Shown here: one piece after another, positions 9,128 through 18,988 of the stretch | Layout of the letters: each line of letters begins with the position of its first letter | Position numbering within the stretch: the stretch's first letter is position 1 | Source of the DNA: RHKX01 sp963826475 | Lineage (GTDB): Bacteria > Actinomycetota > Thermoleophilia > Solirubrobacterales > 70-9 | Length of the DNA stretch: 64,000 nt | Direction: 5' to 3' | Assembly: GCA_963826475.1 (NCBI GenBank) | Contig: CAWGXC010000003.1 | Span: 186,001-250,000, forward strand | Notes under the pieces: model-generated | Told to the model about the DNA's origin: nothing | The model's database searches: none | Seen by the model: the letters and a program-made list of their open reading frames with translations, nothing else | Translations under genes and position numbers: made by a program

Positions 9128-10561
9128 CTAGGTCGCCGGCGCTCCGGCGCCCTCGTCCGTCTCATCTCGTAAAGCCGAGTGGCGGTATCCGTAGGTGCCG
9201 TAGATGATCAAGCCGATCAGGAGCCAGACGCCGAAGCGCACCCACGTGATCCCGTCGAGGTAGGTCATCAAGAAGATGCAGAGCCCGGAGCCGATCAGCG
9301 GGAACAACGGCACGAAGGGGACTCGGTATCCACGATCGAGATCCGGCTTCGTCCGGCGCAGCACGATGACCCCGATGTTGACGATCAGGAACGCGAACAG
9401 CGTGCCGATGTTGACCAACTTCGCGATCTCGTCGAGCGGGACGAAGGCAGCGATGACGGCTGCCAGCGAGGCGACGATCGCGGTGATCAGCGCCGGTGTC
9501 CTGGTCCGCTCCCAGACCTCCCCGAGGCGTGCCGGGAGCAACCCGTCGCGAGACATCGAGAAGATGATCCGGGTCTGTCCGTAGAGGATGGTGAGCACGA
9601 CGCTGGTGATCGCGACGAGCGCGCCGAAGGAGATGATGTTGGCCCCCCAGGAGATTCCCGCTCCCTTCTCAATCGCGTCAGCGAGCGGGGACTCGCTCCC
9701 CTTGAGCTGATCGAACGGCAGCAGGCCGGTCGTGACGAGCGCAACGGCGATGTAGAGGAGGGTCGCGATCACCAGCGCTCCGATGATCGCCTTCGGCAGA
9801 TCCTTGGAAGGGTCTTTGCTCTCCTCGCTTGCCGTCGAAACGGCGTCGAAGCCGATGTAGGCGAAGAAGATGAGCGCGGCAGCATCGACGACTCCCGAGA
9901 ACCCGTGCGGCGCGAAGGGGGTGAAGTTGGAGCCATGGAACGACGTCAGGCCGACCGCGATGAAGAACAGCAGCACGGTCAGCTTGATCGCGACCATGAT
10001 CGTGTTCGTTCGCGCGCTCTCGCGGATGCCGGCGATCAGCACGCAGGCAATCGCCAGGATGACGAACACGGCCGGGGCGTTGAAGGTGCCTCCGCTGCCC
10101 GGCGGGCTGGCGATCGACGCGGGCAGGCTGATCGAGAAGAGCGAGTCGAGAAGGTCCTTCAGGTAGCCGCCCCAGCCGACCGCGATCGCCGCGACGGAGA
10201 CGCCGTACTCGAGGATCAGGTCCCAGCCGATGACGAAGGCGACCAGCTCGCCCAGCGTGGCGTAGGCGTACGTGTAGGCGCTTCCCGATACGGGAATCGC
10301 CGAGGCGAGCTCTGAGTAGGAGAGCGCCGAGAAGATGCAGGTGATGCCGGCGAGCAGAAATGAGAGCACGATCGCCGGGCCGGAGTCCCCGATCGCCTCG
10401 CCGATGATCACGAAGATCCCGGTCCCGATGATCGCGCCGATGCCGAGGGCCGTCAGATCGAGGACGCCGATCGACTTCTTCAGCTTCGATTCGCCCGCCG
10501 CGCGGAGCAGTCGCTCCGTCGGCTTGACCGCGAAGGCCCCTGGGTGATCCCCACCACTCAT
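9128..10561 (-). CDS. APC-family amino acid permease
   Basis: A 477-residue membrane protein with about 12 helices. The first helix carries GIGAIIGTGIFV, the substrate-binding glycine-rich break of the amino acid-polyamine-organocation family, and the CAT subgroup signature GFDAVSTASEE follows in helix 6. It most resembles the YhdG/cationic amino acid transporter group. The start ATG at 10561 (MSGGDHPG) is preceded by a good ribosome binding site (GGAAGGGG); an upstream in-frame Met at 10630 is less likely. It is a single gene, convergent with the DUF4333 lipoprotein and divergent from the EAL-DICT gene. Confidence 0.85.
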   Translation of the reverse strand: MSGGDHPGAFAVKPTERLLRAAGESKLKKSIGVLDLTALGIGAIIGTGIFVIIGEAIGDSGPAIVLSFLLAGITCIFSALSYSELASAIPVSGSAYTYAYATLGELVAFVIGWDLILEYGVSVAAIAVGWGGYLKDLLDSLFSISLPASIASPPGSGGTFNAPAVFVILAIACVLIAGIRESARTNTIMVAIKLTVLLFFIAVGLTSFHGSNFTPFAPHGFSGVVDAAALIFFAYIGFDAVSTASEESKDPSKDLPKAIIGALVIATLLYIAVALVTTGLLPFDQLKGSESPLADAIEKGAGISWGANIISFGALVAITSVVLTILYGQTRIIFSMSRDGLLPARLGEVWERTRTPALITAIVASLAAVIAAFVPLDEIAKLVNIGTLFAFLIVNIGVIVLRRTKPDLDRGYRVPFVPLFPLIGSGLCIFLMTYLDGITWVRFGVWLLIGLIIYGTYGYRHSALRDETDEGAGAPAT

Positions 10562-10697
10562 GTTCCCGCCCCTTCCCGACTTTTGCCCTGCCAACCAGGA
10601 TTTGCGCGAGAAGTCTGCCACGGACCGCAAGCTGAGGCGTCGAGCGACGTCGGACTCTTTTTAAAGCCAGCCGACGGGGTAGCCGATAGAGCAGCAG
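10562..10697. promoter_or_regulatory. Divergent intergenic region between permease and EAL-DICT genes
   Basis: These 136 bases separate two divergent starts and must hold both promoters. A small stem CGTCG-AG-CGACG followed by TCGGACTCTTTTTAAA lies at about 10637-10666. On the + strand this looks like a weak terminator or an operator near the EAL-DICT promoter. No clear -35/-10 pair could be assigned. Confidence 0.3.
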
Positions 10698-11963
10698 ATG
10701 TCCACGACTCTCGAAGACCAGCCTCTCGCTGAGATCGTCGCGGCCGGCGGGGTGCGCTCCGTCTATCAGCCGATCGTCGACCTCATCACAGGCGTTCCGG
10801 TCGGCTTCGAGGCGCTCGCCCGCGGACCCGAGGGCTCGAGCTTTGAGATGCCGGCTCAGCTCTTTCCGGCTGCAGCTGAGGCGGGCCTGGGCCGCGAGCT
10901 CGAGCGAGCCTGCGTGCGAGCCGCATTCGAAGGCGCGAAAGCTGCCCGTCTCGGCGATGGGGTCGCACTTTTCGTGAACCTCGAACCGGGCCTGCTGGAA
11001 TCCGGGGAGATCCGTCGCCTGCTTCGCCTCAGCGAGATCGTCGACGAAGGCATACCGGTCTTCGTCGAGCTCACGGAGCGTGAGCTGGTCAAGAACCCGA
11101 TGACGCTCTTACGCACCGTGGACCGGCTGCGGAGCATGGGAGTACGGATCGCGCTCGACGACGTCGGCGCCGATGCCGCGTCCCTGGCGCTGCTGCCCTT
11201 CCTCGATCCGGAGGTGATCAAGCTCGACCTCAGCCTCGTCCATTCTCACCCGCGCGTGGAGATCGCGGCGATCGCACACGCCGTCAGCGCCGAGTCCGAG
11301 CGGACCGGCGCCCTGGTCCTGGCCGAGGGGATCGAAAACCAGGGTCACCTCGATCGAGCGCGGGCGCTCGGCGCGACGCTCGGCCAGGGATGGCTGTTCG
11401 GGCGCCCGGCCGGGCTCGATCCGAGCATTGCAAACCCGCTCAAGGGCGGCTTCCCGCTTCGCGACTCCCGGTCGTTCGAGCCAACCCCCTTCGAGGTCGT
11501 CAGCGCCGTCCGCGAGACCCGCATCGGCGACAAGCGACTGCTGCTCGCCTTCAGCATGGAACTCGAAGCTCACGCCGAGGGCAACGGCTGCTCGACGGTG
11601 CTGCTCTCGACCTTCCAGCGGAGCGAATTCTTCACGGAGAGGGTGGCGAGGCGTTACTCGCCGCTCGCCCGCGAGCTCCCCCTCGTCGGCGCGCTTGCGG
11701 CGGGCCCGAATCCGCAGCTCTCACCGGGGGTCCGCTGGCGCGACCTGCCCGCGGGCGATCCTCTGATCGGTGAATGGGACGTCTCCGTCGTCGCACCGCA
11801 CTTCGCCGCTGCCTTCGTCGCCCGCGACCTCGGCGACGAGTGCGCGGACATGGACCGCCGGTTCGAGTTCGTGATCACGTACGACCGCGCCCTCGCCGTT
11901 CGAGCCGCACGTTCCATGATGCGCCGGCTCGCCCTGCCGGACCGGGTCCCTCAGCTCTCGTAG
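10698..11963 (+). CDS. EAL-domain c-di-GMP phosphodiesterase with C-terminal DICT domain
   Basis: A 421-residue soluble protein. Residues 10-235 form an EAL domain: EALARGP (EAL motif), VNLEPG, VELTERE, ALDDVGAD, VIKLDLSL and AEGIEN, then GQGWLFG. The metal-binding Glu, Asn, Asp pair and Lys expected of an active phosphodiesterase are all visible, so hydrolysis of cyclic di-GMP is likely. Residues about 250-400 match the DICT sensory domain, which is usually found with GGDEF or EAL domains. No membrane segment is present. The 3' end overlaps the convergent ferredoxin gene by 13 bases. Confidence 0.8.
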   Translation: MSTTLEDQPLAEIVAAGGVRSVYQPIVDLITGVPVGFEALARGPEGSSFEMPAQLFPAAAEAGLGRELERACVRAAFEGAKAARLGDGVALFVNLEPGLLESGEIRRLLRLSEIVDEGIPVFVELTERELVKNPMTLLRTVDRLRSMGVRIALDDVGADAASLALLPFLDPEVIKLDLSLVHSHPRVEIAAIAHAVSAESERTGALVLAEGIENQGHLDRARALGATLGQGWLFGRPAGLDPSIANPLKGGFPLRDSRSFEPTPFEVVSAVRETRIGDKRLLLAFSMELEAHAEGNGCSTVLLSTFQRSEFFTERVARRYSPLARELPLVGALAAGPNPQLSPGVRWRDLPAGDPLIGEWDVSVVAPHFAAAFVARDLGDECADMDRRFEFVITYDRALAVRAARSMMRRLALPDRVPQLS

Positions 11964-12187
11964 AGCTTGACTATCCGCACCGCGCCCTCGGGCGCGGCCT
12001 TCACGCAGAGGTTGCAGAGGACGCACTCGTCGAGGTTCTCCTCGACGACGCTCACGCGGCCATCGGTGTCGGCGAAGATGTCGACCGGGCAGACCTCGCT
12101 CAGCTTGGCCGCGAGCGCCGCGTCGTCGGTGACGGACTCGTCGACCTCGACGTTGATGAAGATCCCGTGCAGGTTCTCACCGCTCAT
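11951..12187 (-). CDS. Small FixX-like [4Fe-4S] ferredoxin
   Basis: A 78-residue protein whose only cysteines are in SEVCP at about residue 33 and CVLCNLC at about residues 56-62. The order, an isolated Cys-Pro first and then a C-x2-C-x2-C cluster, is that of FixX-like single-cluster ferredoxins rather than of the two-cluster bacterial type. A dGxVxVxEEnLDEC segment joins them. The ATG at 12187 overlaps the stop of the sucD-like gene (ATGA), so it is the third gene of a translationally coupled operon. It should carry one low-potential [4Fe-4S] centre. Its electron partner is not encoded here. Confidence 0.7.
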   Translation of the reverse strand: MSGENLHGIFINVEVDESVTDDAALAAKLSEVCPVDIFADTDGRVSVVEENLDECVLCNLCVKAAPEGAVRIVKLYES

Positions 12188-13095
12188 CGACCAAGGGCCT
12201 CCTTGACGCGATCGGGGATCTCGTCGATCCGCTCGACGACGGGAATCCCGGCCTCCTCGAGGCGGACGATCTTCTGCGTGGCGGAGTCCTCTTCGCCCTC
12301 GACGATCGTCCCCGCGTGGCCGAAGCTCATCCCCTGCATCTCCTCGTCGTCCATGAACCGGCCGGCCATGAAGGCCACGATCGGCATGGTCGAGCCGGCC
12401 CGCTCGCGCCACTCGACGAGCTCGGCCTCCATCCGGCCACCGGGCTCGGTGTAGATCACGATCGCCTCCGTCTGTTCGTCCTCCTCGAAGAAGGGCATCA
12501 GGTCGGCGTAGGTGGAACCGATGATCGCGTCGCCGCCGATCGAGATCGCCGTGGAGACGCCGAGGCCCGCGGCGGTCAGGGTCGACGAGATCTCGGTGGT
12601 CATGCCGCCCGAGCGCGACATGACGCCGACGGAGCCGGCGACGTAGGCCTTGGCCGCGTCCTTGGCGGGACCGCCGATACCGCCCATCTTGGCGACGCCG
12701 GGCGCGATCAGGCCGAGGCAGTTGGGGCCGATGATTCGGGCGCCGTGCAGGTCGGCGAGCTCAACCATCTCGGCGACGTCACGGCGCGGAATGCGCTCGG
12801 TGACGATCACGATCAGCTTGATGCCGTTCTCGAGCGCCTCGAAGACGGCGTCCTTGGTGAAGGCGGGGGGGACGGTCGCCACGGCGCCGTCGATCGGGCT
12901 GCCGTGATGGGCCACGGCCTGCTCGACGGTGTCGAAAACGGGCACGCCGTGAACTTCGCGTCCCTTGCGGCCCGGTGTCACGCCGGCGACGATCTTGGAA
13001 CCGAAGTCGAGGCACTCTCGAGTCAGGTTCACCGCCTCGCGTCCGGTGATGCCCTGGACGATGAAGGTGAAGTCCTCGTTCAGCAGCACGCTCAC
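12184..13095 (-). CDS. Succinyl-CoA ligase alpha-subunit-like protein
   Basis: At 303 residues this is the size of SucD. It has the CoA-binding start VQGITGREA, the ESRxGxM-like stretch MSRSGGMT, and FGHAGTI with the phosphohistidine needed for catalysis, so it should be active. It differs from typical SucD in the middle (SIGGDAIIGSTY, TEPGGRMEAEL), which suggests a paralogous subfamily such as malate-CoA ligase (MtkB) or another acyl-CoA synthetase. The GTG start at 13095 has the RBS GGGAGG and overlaps the stop of the beta-like gene; its own stop overlaps the ferredoxin ATG. Confidence 0.75.
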   Translation of the reverse strand: MSVLLNEDFTFIVQGITGREAVNLTRECLDFGSKIVAGVTPGRKGREVHGVPVFDTVEQAVAHHGSPIDGAVATVPPAFTKDAVFEALENGIKLIVIVTERIPRRDVAEMVELADLHGARIIGPNCLGLIAPGVAKMGGIGGPAKDAAKAYVAGSVGVMSRSGGMTTEISSTLTAAGLGVSTAISIGGDAIIGSTYADLMPFFEEDEQTEAIVIYTEPGGRMEAELVEWRERAGSTMPIVAFMAGRFMDDEEMQGMSFGHAGTIVEGEEDSATQKIVRLEEAGIPVVERIDEIPDRVKEALGR

Positions 13096-14306
13096 GATGC
13101 GCCTCCCTGAACCTTCTCGACGGCAACTCCAGCCGCGTCCCACATCGAAACGGAACGGTCGGCGTACTCGACGCCGTACTTGTCGAGGATCTTGTAACCC
13201 TCGTCCTCCCAGGCACCGGGGATGCGGAAGATGGCGATCGTCTCGGCGGGGTCCTTCCCGAGCTCCAGGCATGCCTTGATCACGCCGCGGGCGACGATGT
13301 CGACCCGCGTGTTGGAGACGATCGACATCATCACGGCGATCTTCTCGACGCCCTCCTTCTGCAGGACCTCCTTGGCGAGCCCGCAGGACTTCGCGACGGA
13401 CGGGTTGCCGCCGATCTCGGCGTAATTGGCGGGCTTGCCGCCCTGGTTGCGGACCGCATCGGTGAGTGTCAGCGAGCCGCCGCCGGCACCGATGACGAGG
13501 CCGATGTTGCCGGTGAAGCCGTGGTCCTTGCCCTGGATCACGCCGCGGTGGTCAGCGGCGTCGATTGCCTTGACGTTGCGCTCGAAGGCGCTCGGCTCGT
13601 ACATCTCGCGCGGCTCGGTGAGGTTGACTCCAAGCTCGGTCAGGACCTTCTTGTGGCGACCGACGGCCTCGTCCTCCATCTCCATGTGCGCGTCGAGAGC
13701 CACGAAGGTGCCGTCGGAGAGCTTCGCGAGCGGGTTGATCTCGGCGAGCGTCATGTCGTAGTCGCGCTGGAGACGGGCGAGCGCGGCGAGCACGCGACTT
13801 GCCTTGCCGAGCTCGGAGCCGGTCATCCCGCAGTTGGCGACCGCCTCCTTGGCACGGAAGTCGGCAATCGGATGGAGGTTCGAGATGTGGGCGCGGCCGA
13901 TGTGGTCGGGGTGTTCGGTGGCGACCTGCTCGATGTCGATGCCGCCCATGTCACTGAAGAGCATCATCGGCCGGCGCGCCCGCGTATCCCAGAGGACGGC
14001 GGCGTAGTACTCCTGCTCGACCTCGGCCTTGGGATCGATCAGGACGCCGACCGGCATGTGGCCGCCGATCTCGAGATCGAGGATCTCGAGGGCGTGGGCG
14101 GCGGCTTCCTCGGGAGAGTCCGCGAACTTGACCCCGCCGGCCTTCATCCGGCCTCCTGTGAGCACCTGTGACTTGACGACGACGGGGCCGCCGATGCGCT
14201 CGGCCGCCTCGCGGGCCTCCTCGGCGGTCGTGCAGAAGCCGTAGTCGGTGACCGGGATTCCGGCACGTTCGACGATTCGCCGTGATTCGTATTCGTAGAA
14301 GCGCAT
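13092..14306 (-). CDS. Succinyl-CoA ligase beta-subunit-like protein (ATP-grasp)
   Basis: The 404 residues start with a family-typical MRFYEYESRRI, continue through the ATP-grasp fold with VVKSQVLTGGR (nucleotide-binding lysine) and AEINPLAKLSDGTFVALDA (metal-binding Asn and Asp), and end with a CoA-ligase domain (IGGNPSVAKSCG). The segment GLVIGAGGGSLTLTD departs from the usual SucC sequence. With the downstream gene it should make acyl-CoA from a dicarboxylate and ATP. Succinate is the default; malate is attractive because malyl-CoA lyase, PEPCK and the ethylmalonyl-CoA pathway are nearby. First gene of the three-gene operon. Confidence 0.75.
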   Translation of the reverse strand: MRFYEYESRRIVERAGIPVTDYGFCTTAEEAREAAERIGGPVVVKSQVLTGGRMKAGGVKFADSPEEAAAHALEILDLEIGGHMPVGVLIDPKAEVEQEYYAAVLWDTRARRPMMLFSDMGGIDIEQVATEHPDHIGRAHISNLHPIADFRAKEAVANCGMTGSELGKASRVLAALARLQRDYDMTLAEINPLAKLSDGTFVALDAHMEMEDEAVGRHKKVLTELGVNLTEPREMYEPSAFERNVKAIDAADHRGVIQGKDHGFTGNIGLVIGAGGGSLTLTDAVRNQGGKPANYAEIGGNPSVAKSCGLAKEVLQKEGVEKIAVMMSIVSNTRVDIVARGVIKACLELGKDPAETIAIFRIPGAWEDEGYKILDKYGVEYADRSVSMWDAAGVAVEKVQGGAS

Positions 14307-14472
14307 GAGAGTTCCGGGGAGTCCTTCGAGGGCGTCCCGCCGGGGAGGCGAGCGCCGCGGAACCCTACACAGCCACCCCCGGTCGGGGATGGGCGGTCCG
14401 TCAGCCGGGCTAACTGATTACGTGCATCCTGCCGATATGGAATTCGACAAAGGCAACCGAGATCGGAGTGGG
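14307..14472. promoter_or_regulatory. Divergent intergenic region upstream of the sucC-like gene
   Basis: On the minus strand a TAGGGT hexamer (plus-strand ACCCTA at about 14363-14368) can be the -10 of the sucC-like operon, leaving a leader of about 50 bases. On the plus strand the region holds the start of a small exported protein with GGAGTGGG as ribosome binding site. Nothing else is recognised. Confidence 0.35.
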
Positions 14473-14925
14473 ATGTTCAAGAAGGCGGCAGGGATTGTGG
14501 CGGCGCTTGCGCTGATGGCGGTGACGGCGAGCATCGCGCTCGGCGGGCAGAGCGATGGGTCCTCGAGTCAGACCTACGGCGGCAAGGGTCACCTCGTCGC
14601 GAAGGACACCGCCAAACGGCGACCCGCCGCGGCTGTCGCGAGGGTCACGTTGAACGACTTCCGCACGGTCAGGTACGCCGTCTCGAGCAAGCCCGAGCAC
14701 CTCCCGGTCGACTGGGCGTTCACGACCCGCTGCACCAACGGCGCGCTGATCGATTACTACCCCGGCCCCGGCGACGTCCACACGACCACCAGGAAGACCC
14801 CGTTCAGCGGCACGTACAAGATTCCGCTGGCCGATCCCGACTCGTGCCAGTTCGCGGTGGCCGGCCAGATCGCACGCAACAAGCTGGGTCACAGCGTTGC
14901 CGTGAAGATCTACAACAAGAAGTAG
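14473..14925 (+). CDS. Small exported protein of unknown function
   Basis: About 150 residues. I chose the ATG at 14473 (MFKKAAGIVAAL) because GGAGTGGG lies just upstream and the sequence then forms a signal peptide ending near ASIALGG; an upstream ATG at 14437 would add 12 charged residues. The mature part has two Cys (TTRCTNG and DSCQFAV) that may form a disulfide, and the basic C-terminus ends KIYNKK. I do not recognise a family. It stands alone between the sucC-like operon and PEPCK. Confidence 0.55.
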   Translation: MFKKAAGIVAALALMAVTASIALGGQSDGSSSQTYGGKGHLVAKDTAKRRPAAAVARVTLNDFRTVRYAVSSKPEHLPVDWAFTTRCTNGALIDYYPGPGDVHTTTRKTPFSGTYKIPLADPDSCQFAVAGQIARNKLGHSVAVKIYNKK

Positions 14926-14969
14926 CAATCAGCTCAATCCGCTCATTCGCCGGTTACGGCAGAATGTGT

Positions 14970-15019
14970 CGCCCTCGCGTCCGCCCTACGAAGCGGACTG
15001 ACCGATATGGACGAGGGCG
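14970..15019. promoter_or_regulatory. Imperfect inverted repeat upstream of PEP carboxykinase
   Basis: CGCCCTCGCGTCC at 14970-14982 faces GGACGAGGGCG at 15009-15019; 11 bases pair with a two-base bulge. It ends 54 bases before the PEPCK start, so it can be an operator or a leader hairpin. Confidence 0.35.
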
Positions 15020-15073
15020 GCCGTAAGGCGAGAACTACCGGATTTCTTCCGAGAGGAGCTGAGCACGCACCCC

Positions 15074-16885
<1,812 letters not shown>

Positions 16886-16888
16886 TTC

Positions 16889-18535
16889 CTAAAACGCCCC
16901 GAGCAGCTTCGGCGCGACCTGCTTCTTACGGCTCATCACGCCGGGCAGGGAGATCGCGCTGTCCCGGCCGTTGCCGGAGAACGCCCGGTTGGCGGCGGCG
17001 ACGTCGCCGCAGACGAGCAGCTCCGTGCCCCGCTCGAGGATGTCGGTGACCATGAGCGCCGCCAGCGGATAATCGTTTCGCTCGCGCACGACCTCGATCG
17101 CCGCGATCAGCTCATCCCGGCGATCGAGGACGCGTTTGCCGACCGTCTCGATCTGCGCGATCGAGATCGTCTCGCCACCCGGCAGTTGGTACTCCTTCGC
17201 GTCGCGGGTGACGATGTCGTCCGCCGAGGCGCCGGAGACGTCTGAGTTCGCCTCGAACATCTCCCGGCCGTAGGCGATCGCGTCGAATCCGACGATCGAC
17301 TCGAGGTGCTTGATCACGGCTCCATCCCGCTCGGTTGCGGTCGGTGAGTTCAGAAGGACGGTGTCAGAGAGGACCGCGCTGAGCAGCATCTTCGCCGTCT
17401 CCGGCTTCGGTGCGATGCCATGGCGGATGAACCGCTCGGTGACCAGCGTCGCGGTCGAGCCGACCGGATCGAAGGTCGCCACGACGGGGACCCGGGTCTC
17501 GATCGAGCCGATGTGGTGGTGATCGAGGATCTCGACGATCTCGGCGCCTTCGATGCCCTGCACGCTCTGCGCCTGCTCGGCGTGATCGACCAGCAGGACG
17601 CGCCGTGGCCGCGGGGCGACGAGGTCGGAGCGGGTCAGCAGCCCGACCGGGCGGCGTTCGGCGTCGATCGCGACGGCCGCTCGGTAGTGGACGTCCTTGA
17701 CCTGCTCGGAGACGTCGCTGATCAGATCATCGAGCCCGACGGTGAGGGGTTCGCGGTCGGCCATCGCTTCGCAGGGGGAGGCGAGGGTGATCATCCGGCT
17801 CGAGACGTAGGAGTCCAGCGGGCTGACGATCACCGCCGAGCGATGTCCGCGGGCAAGTTCGAGGATCGCCGGATCGGGCTTGGCGTCGTTGCTGATCACC
17901 AGCAGCGCGGCCCCGAGCTCGATCGACTGCCGCTGGGCGTCGAGGCGGTTGCCGACGACCACGATGTCGCCGGTGGAGATGTTGCTGTCGCTGCGGGTCG
18001 CGTCGATCGAATGAACCCAGACGCGGCCCGAGACGGTGCATCCGCCGCCTTCGACGAGCTCCCCGTCGAGCACGCCGGCGATCGCCTCGACCGTCGTCGC
18101 TGCATCGAGGCTGTGGCTGCGGCGCGCTTCGCGCACGTAGCGATGGGCGAGCGCTCGCTCCGTCATCACGCCGATCAGCTCGCCGGCGTCGCCCACGATC
18201 GGCACCAGATCGAGGTCGTCACGGGCCATCACCCGGCCGACCTCCCGTAGCGGCTCGGTGCTGCGCGCGATCGGGAACTGCTCGCGCATCACGTCGCGCA
18301 CCCGCAGCATCACGTGCTCCATCAGGTCCGGCTTGCGGGCGTTGCTCCGCTCAAGCGCCCAGCTCGTCTGCTCGTTGATGCGACCGAGGCGAACCGGGAC
18401 GTACTCGCTCGACGGATCGAGGCGGCCCTTGAGCTCGGCATAGCCGATCGCCGAAGCGATCGAGTCGAGGTCGGGGTTGCGGTGCCCCGTTACGTAGATC
18501 CGTCGACGGCGGGCGTCCTCGTCGTCAGCGTTCAT
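16889..18535 (-). CDS. ppaC: Family II (Mn-dependent) inorganic pyrophosphatase with CBS and DRTGG domains
   Basis: About 548 residues, the length of the regulated family II enzyme. The DHH domain has GHRNPDLDS near the N-terminus and, after an insert, DHAEQAQS and DHHHIGS; these supply the Mn ligands. The insert holds two CBS repeats with a DRTGG domain between them, which in the known enzymes bind adenine nucleotides. A DHHA2 domain ends the protein. The ATG at 18535 (MNADDEDA) overlaps the end of the thioesterase gene by 11 bases; an earlier Met at 18628 lies inside that gene. A family I enzyme is also encoded at 45549-46052. Confidence 0.9.
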   Translation of the reverse strand: MNADDEDARRRRIYVTGHRNPDLDSIASAIGYAELKGRLDPSSEYVPVRLGRINEQTSWALERSNARKPDLMEHVMLRVRDVMREQFPIARSTEPLREVGRVMARDDLDLVPIVGDAGELIGVMTERALAHRYVREARRSHSLDAATTVEAIAGVLDGELVEGGGCTVSGRVWVHSIDATRSDSNISTGDIVVVGNRLDAQRQSIELGAALLVISNDAKPDPAILELARGHRSAVIVSPLDSYVSSRMITLASPCEAMADREPLTVGLDDLISDVSEQVKDVHYRAAVAIDAERRPVGLLTRSDLVAPRPRRVLLVDHAEQAQSVQGIEGAEIVEILDHHHIGSIETRVPVVATFDPVGSTATLVTERFIRHGIAPKPETAKMLLSAVLSDTVLLNSPTATERDGAVIKHLESIVGFDAIAYGREMFEANSDVSGASADDIVTRDAKEYQLPGGETISIAQIETVGKRVLDRRDELIAAIEVVRERNDYPLAALMVTDILERGTELLVCGDVAAANRAFSGNGRDSAISLPGVMSRKKQVAPKLLGAF

Positions 18536-18980
18536 CGTGCGAATGATCGCCGGTTGGGGTCGCGGGCGGCGTGAGATAGGCCGAGAGGGCGTTCCTGACG
18601 GGCTCGGGGATCGGGGTTTTGCCAGCACCGTCGAGCTCCACCACGACGTGTCGTAGCTCTCCCTCTGCCGCGATCTCTCCGTCGAGCCGCTCGACGACTA
18701 TCGATGTGGCGATCGACGTGTTCCCGAGCGATGCCACCGCGATCGCCAGCTCGAATTCCTCGTCAAAGCGCAGCGACGAACGGAACCGGATGGCGGTTTC
18801 AGCCACGACGAGATCGACACCGTAATCGGCGTGCAGGGCGTCGTAGGAACCGATCGCCTCCCTGAACAACTCCGTCATGGCGTGATCGAAGTACTCGAGG
18901 TAGCGCGAGTTGAAGACGACCCCCTGCGGATCGCATTCGGCATAGCGAACCCGCATTCCGTGCCGCAGGGGCTCTGCCAT
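18525..18980 (-). CDS. 4-hydroxybenzoyl-CoA-type acyl-CoA thioesterase
   Basis: The protein has 151 residues and a single hotdog fold. RYAECDPQGVVFNSRYLEYFDHA is the 4HBT signature, cut here to its key part RYAECDPQGVVFNSRYLEYF; the Asp in ECDPQG is the catalytic residue. Such enzymes release free acid from acyl-CoA. The gene starts 8 bases after the malyl-CoA lyase stop and runs in the same direction, so it is co-transcribed with mcl and could hydrolyse a CoA intermediate or drain of that pathway. Substrate unknown. Confidence 0.8.
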   Translation of the reverse strand: MAEPLRHGMRVRYAECDPQGVVFNSRYLEYFDHAMTELFREAIGSYDALHADYGVDLVVAETAIRFRSSLRFDEEFELAIAVASLGNTSIATSIVVERLDGEIAAEGELRHVVVELDGAGKTPIPEPVRNALSAYLTPPATPTGDHSHDER

Positions 18981-18988
18981 CGCCGGCC

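Noticed and set aside
9179..10315. A 378-codon plus-strand frame rich in Asp, Arg and Gln
   Set aside because: Antisense to the amino-acid permease. Composition of an antisense frame, no domain.
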